From NCBI GenBank assembly GCA_035644495.1, contig DASQOM010000120.1:6458-70457 (forward strand): a DNA stretch of 64,000 nt, in the 5' to 3' direction. The notes beneath the pieces are model-generated. The model was not told the origin of the DNA, did not search any database, and was given only the letters and a program-made list of their open reading frames with translations. The stretch is from JACQFK01 sp035644495 (GTDB taxonomy: Bacteria > Planctomycetota > MHYJ01 > JACPRB01). This document shows, piece after piece, positions 9,467 through 17,656 of this stretch (the stretch's first letter is position 1; the number at the start of each line of letters is the position of its first letter). Position numbers and translations under genes: made by a program.

Positions 9467-11733
9467 TGCTTCCCCCTTCCGAAGAGGCACGCGAGGGCGG
9501 ACTCGAGCAGGAGGAAGCCGACGAGGAAGTACATCAGGTATTTCCAGAGGCCGCTCGCCGGCGGCGGCGAGACGTCGATCTCCTGCTCCCCGTCGCGCTT
9601 CTCCCCGCGGAACTCGATCTTGAAGTCGGGGAAGCGCGACTGGATCTCCTCCTTCGTGATGCGCTCGAGGTTGCCCTCGACCGCCTGGATCTCCTCCGAA
9701 GTGGGCTCGCGCGGGCCGACGTTGACCGCAAAGTACGCGAGCAGCTTCTCCTCCTCTTTCGCGGAGTTCCGCGTCAGGCGGTACTTGCCCGCATTCCGCA
9801 CGCCGTCGTTCTTGAACGCCTTGGGGTCGTCCGACTTCGTGCGCGAGGGATAGAAGAGGCGGAAGAACTTCTGGTCCTTCTCCGGCGTGCTGGCCGGGAG
9901 CGTCACCGACCCCTCCGTCGGCGTTTCGAGGATGAAGGGCGGCTGGTACAGCTCCACCGGAAGGTCGAGATTGACGAGGTCGCCGACGAACAGGTTCCGC
10001 CGAGCCGAGGGCCGGGACGACAGGTAGCGGCAGAGGTCCCACATGAGCGGCAGGTACGGCGGATGGGCCTGGATGCCGGCGTTCCATTCATGGTCGATGG
10101 TCGACGTCAGGAGGATCACCTTGCCCTCCTCGAGCGGCTTCTCGAGGAAGAGCGGCGAATTGAAGTTGTCGTCCAGCGAGGCCAGGACTTTGTCGGGATC
10201 GTAGTCCTTGACCTTGTAGTACTTGTAGAAGACGAGGTCGTAGAGGGCCGCCATCGTCCGCTTCTGGAAGGTGCGGAACATCGGGTGGCCCAGGGCGAAC
10301 TTGGCGATGCGCCGCTCGGTGCCCCGCTCGATGCCGCCGCCGGGCGCCTCGCCGACGATGTCCTCCAGCTGCGCCGGCGAAAGCCCTGCGCCCTTCTTCC
10401 AGAAGAACTCGTTGAACGAGACCTTGTCGACCTTGGCGCCCATCGTCAGGAACAGCCCGCCGCCCCGCTTGACGAAGTTCTCCACCTTTTCGACGCGGTC
10501 GGAGGTCAGGCTCTGGACGTTCGCCAGCACCAGGAAGTCGTAGCCGTCGAGGCCCTCCGCGTTGAAGAGCTCGACCGTCTTCACGTCCACCGAGAAGAAG
10601 ATGCCCTGCCGGCCCGGGTCCAGCGCGAGCACGAACGCGAACGTCTCGCTGTCCTTCGGGTTGTCCTTGGGCTCGCCGTCGATCACCAGCGCCCGCAGCG
10701 AGCTCTTGACGTCGACCGACAGCCAGCGGGAATCGTCGACGTCGAGGTAGTCCGGATCGATGGAGACGCGGACCACGTGGGGCGCGGCCTCGGCGAAGTC
10801 GTACTCAAAGGCCACCTGCGTCGTCGCGTTGGGCGGCAGCACGGTGGGCTCGGTTTTGACGAGCGAGTCGTTCACGTAGAATCCGACGTTCACCGCGGGG
10901 CGGGGGATCGACGAAAAGTTGTGAATGGAGGCGGTGAAGCGGGTGGTCCGCTTGGTGGTGATGACGCGGTCGTTGGCGCGGAGGTCGACGATCGCATGGT
11001 TGAAGGCGTCGGAGGTGCCCGCGTCGTAGAGGAAGAAGCGGGTGTTGTCCTTCTTCGAGAGGGCCTTCAGGAGCTCGGCGAACTTCTTCGCCTCCTGGTC
11101 GTCGCGAAGCACCCAGCCGCCGCGCTGCAGGTCGGTGAAGATATAGATGCGGCGGTCGCGGTTGCGGATCTCGGCCGACTCGAGAAGGTTGCGCAGGGAC
11201 TGCATGGTCGCGTAGACGCTCGTGCCGAAGTCGGAGGGCCGCAGTTCGTTGATCGCGGTCTGGATCCGCTCTTTGCGGTTGCTGTTGACGAGGATCGGCT
11301 CCGGATACGAGCTGAGGGGCAGGATCGAGAAGCGGTCCTGCTCGCTCGGCCGGATGTCCTGGAGCACCTTGAGCGCGGCGCGCTTGGCGACGTCCAGCGT
11401 CATGTGCTGCGCGCGCTTGTAGGCCATGCTGTAGGACTGGTCGATGACGAAGAAGTGGTGGGTGTCGGTGTCGCCGAGCGCCTCGACGGGCGCCTCGCGG
11501 AAGAAGGGCCGCGCGATGGCGAGCGAGAGAAGGATCATGATGAGGATGCGCACGAGCAGGAGGAGGAGGTTCTCCATCTGCATGCGCTTGCGGGTCTTCT
11601 GAAGGGCGCGGAGCAGGAACTCCATCGCGGCCCAGCGCATCCGCTTGAACTTCTGGCGGTGCAGCAGATGGATAATGACCGGGATCGCGCCTCCCAGCGC
11701 GAACCAGAGCAGGGCGGGATTGAAGAAACCCAT
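9463..11733 (-). CDS. BatA-like VWA-domain membrane protein (aerotolerance-type)
   Basis: 756 aa. The N terminus (GGAIPVIIHLLHRQKFKRM, then WAAMEFLLRAL) is the BatA/TIGR02226-type segment with two membrane helices. It is followed by a VWA domain with the metal-site motif DQSYS near residue 97 and a later FTDLQRGG. The central part is Ig-like, then a GATase-like stretch (DFLVLANVQSLTSDRVEKVENFVKRGGG), and the C terminus holds a final helix (LMYFLVGFLLLESALACLF). Bat proteins act at the inner membrane with MoxR AAA+ ATPases. It follows DUF58 after a 116-nt spacer carrying the dispersed ACAAAGACACC repeat, and overlaps the next gene by GTGA. Confidence 0.88.
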   Translation of the reverse strand: MGFFNPALLWFALGGAIPVIIHLLHRQKFKRMRWAAMEFLLRALQKTRKRMQMENLLLLLVRILIMILLSLAIARPFFREAPVEALGDTDTHHFFVIDQSYSMAYKRAQHMTLDVAKRAALKVLQDIRPSEQDRFSILPLSSYPEPILVNSNRKERIQTAINELRPSDFGTSVYATMQSLRNLLESAEIRNRDRRIYIFTDLQRGGWVLRDDQEAKKFAELLKALSKKDNTRFFLYDAGTSDAFNHAIVDLRANDRVITTKRTTRFTASIHNFSSIPRPAVNVGFYVNDSLVKTEPTVLPPNATTQVAFEYDFAEAAPHVVRVSIDPDYLDVDDSRWLSVDVKSSLRALVIDGEPKDNPKDSETFAFVLALDPGRQGIFFSVDVKTVELFNAEGLDGYDFLVLANVQSLTSDRVEKVENFVKRGGGLFLTMGAKVDKVSFNEFFWKKGAGLSPAQLEDIVGEAPGGGIERGTERRIAKFALGHPMFRTFQKRTMAALYDLVFYKYYKVKDYDPDKVLASLDDNFNSPLFLEKPLEEGKVILLTSTIDHEWNAGIQAHPPYLPLMWDLCRYLSSRPSARRNLFVGDLVNLDLPVELYQPPFILETPTEGSVTLPASTPEKDQKFFRLFYPSRTKSDDPKAFKNDGVRNAGKYRLTRNSAKEEEKLLAYFAVNVGPREPTSEEIQAVEGNLERITKEEIQSRFPDFKIEFRGEKRDGEQEIDVSPPPASGLWKYLMYFLVGFLLLESALACLFGRGKQ

Positions 11734-11761
11734 CTCAGCAGGTGGATCCCAAGACCCGGAC

Positions 11762-11846
11762 GCGGAGACACGGAGAAGACCCCCGTCCGTTCCGGTCGCA
11801 CTTCCGGAGCAGCCTCTTCCCGGTGTCCCTGGTGTCTTTGTGTTTC
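11762..11846 (+). repeat. Dispersed intergenic repeat of the ACAAAGACACC family
   Basis: The 116-nt spacer between the DUF58 and BatA-like genes holds CGGAGACACGGAGAAGA near 11762 and, inverted about 65 nt later, CCTGGTGTCTTTGTGTT (11828-11844). The reverse complement of the latter is a 17-nt exact match to 35381-35397. No gene lies inside. It belongs to the same repeat family that flanks the GxxExxY remnant at 19650-19910. Confidence 0.65.
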
Positions 11847-11849
11847 ATC

Positions 11850-12758
11850 TTAAGTCAGCTTGCCCCGGATCGAGAGACGGCCGGCGAGGTACTTCGTCAG
11901 CTCGACGTCGAGGTCCTGGTCGGTCGAGATGCGGACGTAGTCGACCATCTGCTTCACGCAGCCCTTGCGGATCTCCTCGCAGAACTGGTTGACCTCGGCC
12001 AGGTAGGCCTTCCGCAGCGAGCGCGGGTCGACGAGCTGCTTGGGATACTCTTCGAGCCCCTCGAAAAGCGTCATCCGCTCGAAGGGGAAGGTCAGCTCGT
12101 ATTCGTCGAGGACGTGGAAGACGATCACGTCGTGCCGCTTGTGGCTGAAATGCTGCAGGCTCTTGAGGATGACCTCGGGCCTGTCGAAGAGGTCCGAGAT
12201 CAGGATGATCAGGCCGCGACGCTGGATGCGCTCGGCGAGCGCATTGAGCACGGCCCCCAGGTCGGTCTTGTTCTTCCCCTCGGCCTGCGCGAGCGTGCCC
12301 AGGATCGGCCGCAGGTGCCCCATCGAGCTCGACGTGGGGATGAACGTCTTCACCTCCTTGTCGAAGCAGACCATGCCCACGGAATCCTGCTGTTTCAGGA
12401 TCAGGTAGGCCATCGACGCGGCGATGTGGCTCGCCAGCTCGAGCTTGGTGGTCTCCCTGCCGCCGTAGTCCATGGACTCCGAGGTGTCGAGCAGGATGTG
12501 CGAGCGCAGGTTGGTCTCGAGCTCGTACTCCTTGATGAAGAGGCGGTCGCTGCGGCCGAAGACCTTCCAGTCGAGGTGCTTGAGGTCGTCGCCCGGGGCG
12601 TACTCGCGGTGCTCGGCGAACTCCACCGAGAACCCGTGGTAGGGGCTCTTGTGCATGCCCCCCATGAAGCCCTCGACGATGTGGCGCGCCTTCAGATCCA
12701 GGCGCGTGATCTTGTTGAGGACCTTGGAGTCGAGAAACTTATGCGTGGCGTCGGCCAT
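11850..12758 (-). CDS. DUF58 domain protein
   Basis: 302 aa, cytoplasmic. The DUF58 core motif is clear at HREYAPGDDLKHLDWKVFG and continues RLFIKEYELETN; a VWA-like fold follows (LLDTSESMDYG, ILISDLFDRPEVILKSL). DUF58 proteins are the standard second gene after moxR and probably act with it in assembling or activating envelope proteins. SD GAGGGG lies 8 nt before the ATG, 39 nt after the moxR stop. The gene ends directly against the dispersed repeat at 11828-11844. Confidence 0.9.
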   Translation of the reverse strand: MADATHKFLDSKVLNKITRLDLKARHIVEGFMGGMHKSPYHGFSVEFAEHREYAPGDDLKHLDWKVFGRSDRLFIKEYELETNLRSHILLDTSESMDYGGRETTKLELASHIAASMAYLILKQQDSVGMVCFDKEVKTFIPTSSSMGHLRPILGTLAQAEGKNKTDLGAVLNALAERIQRRGLIILISDLFDRPEVILKSLQHFSHKRHDVIVFHVLDEYELTFPFERMTLFEGLEEYPKQLVDPRSLRKAYLAEVNQFCEEIRKGCVKQMVDYVRISTDQDLDVELTKYLAGRLSIRGKLT

Positions 12759-12797
12759 AAGGAAATCCCCTCACGGGCACCGAGGACGACGGACCCT

Positions 12798-13871
12798 CTA
12801 AGCCCCGGTGACTTTGGGAAGCGCCTGGTCCTTCTCGAGCGAAGCCTCCTTCGCGGGGATGACCTCGAGGAGCTTGTCCACGATCTTGTCCGGCGTCACC
12901 CCTTCGGCCTCGGCCGTGAAGTTCGTGACGATGCGGTGCCTCAGCACCGGGTGGGCGATCGCCCGGATGTCCTGAATCGTGACGTAGTAGCGCCCCTGCA
13001 GCACCGCATGCGCCTTGGCGCCGATGATCAAGTACTGGCTCGCGCGCGGTCCGGCGCCCCAGTGCACCCACTCCTTCACGAAGTCGGGCACGCCGCCCTC
13101 GGAGACGCGCGTCGCCCGCGACAGCGCCATCGCGTAGCGGATGACGTGATCGGCCACCGGCACCCGGCGGACCAGGTCCTGCAGCCGGAGGATCTCGTCG
13201 CCCGACAGCACCGTCGAGAGCTTGTGCTCGAAGACGGAGGTCGTGAGCTTCATGATCTCGAGCTCTTCCTGTTCCGTCGGGTAGCCGACCCGGATCATGT
13301 ACATGAAGCGGTCGAGCTGCGCCTCGGGCAGGGGATACGTGCCTTCCTGTTCGATCGGGTTCTGGGTGGCCAGGACGAAGAAGGGGTGCTGGAGGGCGTG
13401 GCGCTTGCCGCCGACCGTCACCTGCAGCTCCTGCATCGCCTCGAGCAGCGCCGCCTGCGTCTTCGGCGGAGTCCGGTTGATCTCGTCCGCCAGGAGCACA
13501 TTGGCGAAGATCGGCCCCTTGATGAAACGCAGCGCGCGGTCGCCCGAGGCCTTGTCGACGTCGATCACCTCGGTGCCGGTGATATCGCTGGGCATCAGGT
13601 CGGGCGTGAACTGGACCCGGCTGAAGGAGAGCGAGAGGGTCTGGGCGAGCGTCCGGATCATGAGGGTCTTGGCGAGGCCCGGGACGCCGACCAGGAGCGC
13701 GTGGCCCTTCGAGAAGATGCAGGTCAGGAGCTCGTCCAGGACGCGTTCCTGGCCGACGATCACCCGGTGCATCTCCGCCTTCAGGGTATCGTAGGCGGCT
13801 TTCAGCTTCTGGATGGATTCCATGTCTCCGCGGGAGCCGTCGGGAGTCGAACCGGGGGCCAGAGGGTCCAT
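12798..13871 (-). CDS. MoxR-family AAA+ ATPase
   Basis: 357 aa AAA+ chaperone-like ATPase. Walker A is GVPGLAKT and Walker B LLADEINRTPPKTQAALLEAMQE, followed by the sensor region ATQNPIEQEGTYPLPEAQLDRF, all diagnostic of MoxR. The frame is open from 13892, but the ATG at 13871 is preferred because GGAGG sits 5 nt upstream of it. MoxR proteins work with DUF58 and VWA proteins, here encoded immediately downstream, in maturation of envelope complexes. It is the first gene of the operon that runs down to 1640. A TAGTAT -10-like element lies about 40 nt upstream, divergent from the BON lipoprotein promoter. Confidence 0.93.
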   Translation of the reverse strand: MDPLAPGSTPDGSRGDMESIQKLKAAYDTLKAEMHRVIVGQERVLDELLTCIFSKGHALLVGVPGLAKTLMIRTLAQTLSLSFSRVQFTPDLMPSDITGTEVIDVDKASGDRALRFIKGPIFANVLLADEINRTPPKTQAALLEAMQELQVTVGGKRHALQHPFFVLATQNPIEQEGTYPLPEAQLDRFMYMIRVGYPTEQEELEIMKLTTSVFEHKLSTVLSGDEILRLQDLVRRVPVADHVIRYAMALSRATRVSEGGVPDFVKEWVHWGAGPRASQYLIIGAKAHAVLQGRYYVTIQDIRAIAHPVLRHRIVTNFTAEAEGVTPDKIVDKLLEVIPAKEASLEKDQALPKVTGA

Positions 13872-13955
13872 GCGCGCCTCCATCAAAGCCAAAAACCGAA
13901 GGTACCAGAAATACTACGGCTCACCAATAGAAATGGTGGGAACGCCATCATCTAC

Positions 13956-13961
13956 TATAAT
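13956..13961 (+). promoter_or_regulatory. TATAAT -10 element for the BON lipoprotein
   Basis: A perfect TATAAT lies about 46 nt before the GTG start at 14008, in a clearly A+T-rich divergent spacer. The -35 is poor (ATGGTG-like). Nearby CACCA/TGGTG (13922-13938) could form a small hairpin. Confidence 0.45.
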
Positions 13962-14007
13962 TTTCCCGGAAGATCCGGATGCAGATTCGACGCCGGAGGA
14001 GGCTCTC

Positions 14008-14313
14008 GTGCCCTGGAAATCGCTCGCGTCCGCGGCCCTCGCGCTCGCCCTTCTCCTGATTCCCGGCTGCGGATCCAAGTCTCCGTCGCAGCGGGCCGGC
14101 ACCGACCAGGAGATCGCCCGCAATATCCTCTGGCGCTTTCACCAGGATCCCGGGAAACGGTTCCAGGACGTCCGCGTGACCTGCGAAGACCTCCAGATCA
14201 CCCTGGAGGGGCGCGTGGCCGACGCAAAGGCCGCCGGCGACGCCGTCCAGATCGCCCTCAACGAATCGCGCGGCAGCAAGGTGGACTCCCGCCTCGAAGT
14301 CCGCCTCCGCTGA
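14008..14313 (+). CDS. BON-domain lipoprotein
   Basis: 101 aa. A GTG start is chosen because GGAGGAGG sits 5 nt upstream and the protein then begins with a clean lipoprotein signal (hydrophobic LASAALALALLLI with PGC as the lipobox end). Residues ~35-100 fit one BON domain (DQEIARNILWRF, VTCEDLQITLEGRVADAKAA, SRLEVR), a phospholipid- or surface-binding module of periplasmic proteins such as OsmY. It is divergent from moxR and is followed directly by a perfect 11-bp-stem hairpin. Confidence 0.7.
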   Translation: MPWKSLASAALALALLLIPGCGSKSPSQRAGTDQEIARNILWRFHQDPGKRFQDVRVTCEDLQITLEGRVADAKAAGDAVQIALNESRGSKVDSRLEVRLR

Positions 14314-14340
14314 CCACAAACGCACCGGTTGCGTTTGTGG
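14314..14340. repeat. Covarying palindromic hairpin, copy A
   Basis: Perfect inverted repeat: CCACAAACGCA / TGCGTTTGTGG around a 5-nt loop CCGGT. It starts at the base after the BON stop codon and ends 38 nt before the ribBA -35 element. There is no T tract, so it is not a classic terminator. It shares outer arms, loop and geometry with the copies at 26434 and 37770. Confidence 0.85.
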
Positions 14341-14378
14341 GAATGTAAGGCCCTGGCCGCCAGTTACTTGTAGTGACG

Positions 14379-14408
14379 TTGACGGGGCCGATGAACTCGA
14401 GCTATGAT
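14379..14408 (+). promoter_or_regulatory. Promoter of ribBA (leaderless type)
   Basis: TTGACG (14379-14384) is followed after 18 nt by TATGAT (14403-14408), with the start codon 9 nt later and no SD. No FMN riboswitch is present in the short spacer. Confidence 0.5.
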
Positions 14409-14417
14409 CCCCATCTC

Positions 14418-15671
14418 ATGAGTGAATTCGCATCGATCCCGGAAGTCCTGGACGAGCTTCGCGCCGGCCGGATGGTCGTCCTGGTGGACGACGAAAACCG
14501 CGAAAACGAGGGCGACCTCGTCATGGCCGCGGAGAAGGTGACCCCCGAGGGGGTCAACTTCATGGTCCGCAAGGCCTGCGGCGAGCTCTGCCTGGCGCTG
14601 ACCAGCGAAAAGTGCGATGCCCTCGGCCTGGGCCTCCAGGCGCTCGACAACACCTCCAAGCACGGAACCAACTTCACCGTCACCATCGACGCGGCCGCCG
14701 GCATCTCCACCGGCACGTCGGCGTTCGACCGGGCGAAGACCATCCTGACGGCCATCGACGACCGCTGCCGACCAGCGGACCTGGCCCGGCCGGGCCACGT
14801 CCATCCCCTCCGCGCCCGGGAGGGCGGCGCGCTCGTCCGCGCCGGCCATACCGAGGGCTCGGTCGACCTCGTCCGGCTGGCCGGCCTGAAACCCGCGGCG
14901 GTCATCATCGAAATCCTCAAGGAAGACGGCTCGATGGCGCGGCTCCCCGACCTGCTCGAATTCGCGACGCAGCATCGATTGAAGATCGCCACCATCGCCC
15001 AGCTCATCGAGTACCGGCGCCAGAAGGAGCGGATCATCGAGAAGGTCGTCGAAACCACCCTCCCCACCCGCTTCGGGGACTTCCGCGTCCACCTTTACCG
15101 CTCGAAGGTCGACGAGTACCTCCACGTCGCCCTCTGCGCGGGCGACGTCGGCGCCGTGAAGAACGGAGAGACGGTCGTCCAGCCCGAGGCCGTCACGGTG
15201 CGCGTCCACTCCGAGTGCCTGACCGGCGACATCTTCCATTCGCTGCGCTGCGAGTGCGGCGAGCAGATGGAGGCCGCGCTGGAGATCATCGCGCGCGAGA
15301 AGCGCGGCGTCTTCCTGTACATCCGGCAGGAGGGCCGCGGCATCGGCCTCATCCAGAAGCTCAAGGCGTACAAGCTCCAGGACGAGGGCTCCGACACGGT
15401 CGAGGCCAACCTGAAGCTCGGCCTGCCCGCCGACGTGCGCGAATACGGCACGGGCGCGCAGATCCTCTACGACCTCGGCGTGCGCAGGATGCGACTGCTG
15501 ACGAACAACCCCAAGAAGATGCACTCGATCGCGGGCTACGGCCTCGAGATCGTCGAGCAGGTCCCCATCGAGATCGCGCCCAACGAGCACAACCGGAAGT
15601 ATCTCCGGGACAAGCGGGACAAGATGGGCCACTCCTTCAAGCAGATCAACGACCTGATCGAGGGGACATGA
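14418..15671 (+). CDS. ribBA: Bifunctional DHBP synthase / GTP cyclohydrolase II
   Basis: 417 aa from the ATG at 14418; in-frame ATGs at 14373 and 14391 would overlap the promoter. The N-terminal RibB half makes 3,4-dihydroxy-2-butanone 4-phosphate from ribulose 5-phosphate, with DDENRENEGD, THGTNF-like KHGTNFTV and HTEGSVDLVRLAG visible. The C-terminal RibA half opens GTP and has the zinc ligands in SECLTGDIFHSLRCECG and RQEGRGIGL. These are the two entry steps of riboflavin synthesis. No other rib genes are nearby. kdsA follows with an ATGA overlap. Confidence 0.95.
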   Translation: MSEFASIPEVLDELRAGRMVVLVDDENRENEGDLVMAAEKVTPEGVNFMVRKACGELCLALTSEKCDALGLGLQALDNTSKHGTNFTVTIDAAAGISTGTSAFDRAKTILTAIDDRCRPADLARPGHVHPLRAREGGALVRAGHTEGSVDLVRLAGLKPAAVIIEILKEDGSMARLPDLLEFATQHRLKIATIAQLIEYRRQKERIIEKVVETTLPTRFGDFRVHLYRSKVDEYLHVALCAGDVGAVKNGETVVQPEAVTVRVHSECLTGDIFHSLRCECGEQMEAALEIIAREKRGVFLYIRQEGRGIGLIQKLKAYKLQDEGSDTVEANLKLGLPADVREYGTGAQILYDLGVRRMRLLTNNPKKMHSIAGYGLEIVEQVPIEIAPNEHNRKYLRDKRDKMGHSFKQINDLIEGT

Positions 15672-16450
15672 CCGATCTGTTCTTCATCGGCGGCCCCTGC
15701 GTCATCGAGTCCGAAGCCCACGCCCTCCGCCACGCGAACGCCATCGCCGAGATCTGCCGCGCCGCCGGCGTCGACTTCGTCTACAAGAGCTCCTACGACA
15801 AGGCCAACCGCACCTCGGGCAAGACCTACCGCGGACCGGGCCTCAAGGACGGCCTCGCGATCCTCGCCAAGGTGAAGAAGCAGACCGGACTGCGCTTGCT
15901 CACCGACGTCCACTCGCCCGAGGAGGCGAAGGCCGCGGCGAAAGTCGTCGACGTCCTCCAGATCCCCGCCATGCTCTGCCGCCAGACCGACCTGGTGGTG
16001 GCCGCGGCGAAGACGAAGCGGACCGTGAACATCAAGAAGGGCCAGTTCATGGATCCCTGGTCGATGCGCAACATCCTGGAGAAGGCGACGTCGACGGGGA
16101 ACAAGGACGTGATGCTCTGCGAGCGCGGCGCGACCTTCGGCTACCAGAACCTGGTCGTCGACATGCGCGCGATTCCGATCATGAAGTCGTTCGGCTGCAA
16201 GGTGGTGATGGATGCGGGCCACGCGGTGCAGCAGCCGGGCGGGCTGGGCAACGCGTCGGGCGGCATGCGCGACATGATCCCGGTGATCGCGCGCTGCGGC
16301 GTCGCCGCCGGCGCCGATGGCCTCTTCATCGAGGTGCACGAGAACCCCGACAAGGGTCCGAGCGACGGCCCCAACATGCTGAAGCTCGCCGACCTCCCCG
16401 CCCTGCTGCGCGACGTGGTGGCGATCCGAAAGGCCGTCACGCCAGCTTGA
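15668..16450 (+). CDS. kdsA: 3-deoxy-8-phosphooctulonate (KDO-8-P) synthase
   Basis: 260 aa. It condenses phosphoenolpyruvate with arabinose 5-phosphate for the KDO of lipopolysaccharide, which argues for a Gram-negative outer membrane. Diagnostic segments are FFIGGPCVIES, YKSSYDKANRTS, TDVHSPEEA, QIPAMLCRQTDL, VNIKKGQFMDPW, CERGATFGYQNLVVDMR and DAGHAVQQPG. The ATG overlaps the ribBA stop (ATGA). Its 3' end overlaps the convergent vapC-like gene by 14 nt. Confidence 0.96.
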   Translation: MTDLFFIGGPCVIESEAHALRHANAIAEICRAAGVDFVYKSSYDKANRTSGKTYRGPGLKDGLAILAKVKKQTGLRLLTDVHSPEEAKAAAKVVDVLQIPAMLCRQTDLVVAAAKTKRTVNIKKGQFMDPWSMRNILEKATSTGNKDVMLCERGATFGYQNLVVDMRAIPIMKSFGCKVVMDAGHAVQQPGGLGNASGGMRDMIPVIARCGVAAGADGLFIEVHENPDKGPSDGPNMLKLADLPALLRDVVAIRKAVTPA

Positions 16451-16826
16451 GGCCCGCGTGCTTCGCCATCGGCTCGAAGTGGCGCCTGTCGCAAGTCCGC
16501 AAGGGAAGCCCGTTCTCCAGGCAAACCGCTTCGATCGTCGTGTCGAAGGAACTGACCTTCACCCCTTTCCGCCTCAGCTGCCGATAGAGCTGGGCGACCC
16601 GGAGACAGGTCCCGCGCGTCGCCTCCCGGTAGCGGAACTGCGCGAGATTCTGCCGCTCCCGCCGGAAGTCGTCATCCTCCCGGATCCCCTGCAGGACCTC
16701 CTGGAGGATCGCCCCGCAGAGCCGCACCCGGTTGACCCGATGCAGGGCCTCCCGCAGAAGGGTTGACTCCCGGCCCCATCGGGCGGCGAGGAATTCAATC
16801 CAGACAGAGGTGTCCACGACGAACAC
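16437..16826 (-). CDS. vapC: VapC-like PIN-domain ribonuclease toxin
   Basis: 129 aa. The PIN acidic residues are in place: D5 (VVDTSVW), E43 (LQEVLQGI), D95 (SFDTTIEA) and D113 (TCDRRHF). VapC toxins cleave tRNA or rRNA and are neutralised by the VapB encoded just upstream. The GTG start lies within the last 32 nt of the antitoxin gene, the usual coupled arrangement. It is the last gene of the TrbC/TraF/TraH-like operon, and its 3' end overlaps kdsA by 14 nt on the other strand. Confidence 0.88.
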   Translation of the reverse strand: MFVVDTSVWIEFLAARWGRESTLLREALHRVNRVRLCGAILQEVLQGIREDDDFRRERQNLAQFRYREATRGTCLRVAQLYRQLRRKGVKVSSFDTTIEAVCLENGLPLRTCDRRHFEPMAKHAGLKLA

Positions 16827-16998
16827 GGCCCCTCATCTCGTCCAGGTTCCCCTCCCCCACGACCTTGCCCGCGGACTTCAGGATCTCCCGCTGCTGCAGA
16901 TGCTCGACGAGGATCGCCGGCCCCCCGTTCACAAGGGCGACCTTGCGCTTCTCGCCGCTCCATTTCATGGCGCGCTTGAGGAGCTTCTCGGGAATCAC
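16795..16998 (-). CDS. vapB: VapB-like antitoxin (DUF2191-type)
   Basis: 67 aa from a GTG that overlaps the preceding stop as GTGA; an ATG at 16968 would give 57 aa. The C terminus LQQREILKSAGKVVGEGNLDEMRGR follows the VapB/DUF2191 pattern (QQEI..L.GK...G.LDEMR). The N terminus IPEKLLKRAMKWSGEKRK fits the ribbon-helix-helix part but lacks the first few residues (MRTT-like) of the usual beta strand. The start therefore remains uncertain. Confidence 0.65.
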   Translation of the reverse strand: MIPEKLLKRAMKWSGEKRKVALVNGGPAILVEHLQQREILKSAGKVVGEGNLDEMRGRVRRGHLCLD

Positions 16999-17402
16999 TC
17001 CTTCAGGATCACCGAGATTCCGCCGCGACCGGGTGCGGAGCACGTGAAGCGGACGCGCACCGGCGCGGGGCCGTCGACCCAGACTTCGCGCGGGCCGAGG
17101 ATCGTCACGCCCTCGCGGTCCGGAACGACTTCCAGTCGATGCAGACCCGTCGCCTCGGGGAGGCAGACCTCCGCCTCCACGACTTCGCCCACGGAGGCCA
17201 GCTCCCGCGCGAAGCGCACGGAGATGCGGACGTCCGCGGTCGGGTCGAAGGCCTCGAAGACCAGCTCCTTCCCGCCGGGGGCGGACGCTTCGGACAACCG
17301 CCACGCGAGGGGGGGATGTCCTGGCGGCGTCGGAAGGGAGGGCCGCCCCGCGCAGGACATCCCCCCGGCGAAGAGAAGAAGGGAAAGGAGGGACTGCTTC
17401 AT
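16995..17402 (-). CDS. Small exported lipoprotein-like protein
   Basis: 135 aa. The frame is open further upstream, but the ATG at 17402 begins a signal sequence (KQSLLSLLLFAGGMSC) with Cys17 as possible lipid-attachment site; the box GMSC is atypical. The remainder is beta-rich (ISVRFARELASVGEVVEAEVCLPEA; REVWVDGPAPVRVRFTCSA), like an Ig-type or protease-inhibitor fold. Function unknown. The start overlaps the stop of the 85-aa gene (ATGA), and its own stop overlaps the vapB GTG. It belongs to the TrbC/TraF/TraH-like operon. Confidence 0.65.
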   Translation of the reverse strand: MKQSLLSLLLFAGGMSCAGRPSLPTPPGHPPLAWRLSEASAPGGKELVFEAFDPTADVRISVRFARELASVGEVVEAEVCLPEATGLHRLEVVPDREGVTILGPREVWVDGPAPVRVRFTCSAPGRGGISVILKE

Positions 17403-17656
17403 CCGTGACGGGGATCGTCGGGATCGGGATCCCGGTCCTCCTCGAAGCGCTCGAAGTCGATCTGCGCGCAGAGCGGACAGGGACAGCGCAGGATCGCATC
17501 GAGCGGCCCCGACTCGATGATCGTGATGCCCGGAACGACCTGGGGGAAGTCGTGCCCCGTCAGGGCATGGGCGCGGCAGATCTCGCACTTCTCGTCCGGC
17601 TCCCCCATCAGGATATGGAAGAGCGAGGGATCCCCGGGAATTCTCGGCCCTTTCAT
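17399..17656 (-). CDS. Small Cys-rich protein, possible zinc binder
   Basis: 85 aa. The start at 17656 is chosen for the SD AAAGGAG 6 nt upstream and the ATGA overlap with the TraH-like gene. Two cysteine pairs, CEIC near residue 23 and CPCPLC near residue 58, could bind one metal. A very acidic tail (FERFEEDRDPDPDD) ends the protein. No family recognised; there is no signal peptide, so it is probably cytoplasmic. It lies in the middle of the coupled operon. Confidence 0.6.
   Translation of the reverse strand: MKGPRIPGDPSLFHILMGEPDEKCEICRAHALTGHDFPQVVPGITIIESGPLDAILRCPCPLCAQIDFERFEEDRDPDPDDPRHG

Noticed and set aside
14341..14417. FMN riboswitch before ribBA
   Set aside because: The spacer is under 80 nt, contains a plain promoter and hairpin A, and has none of the conserved RFN element motifs.
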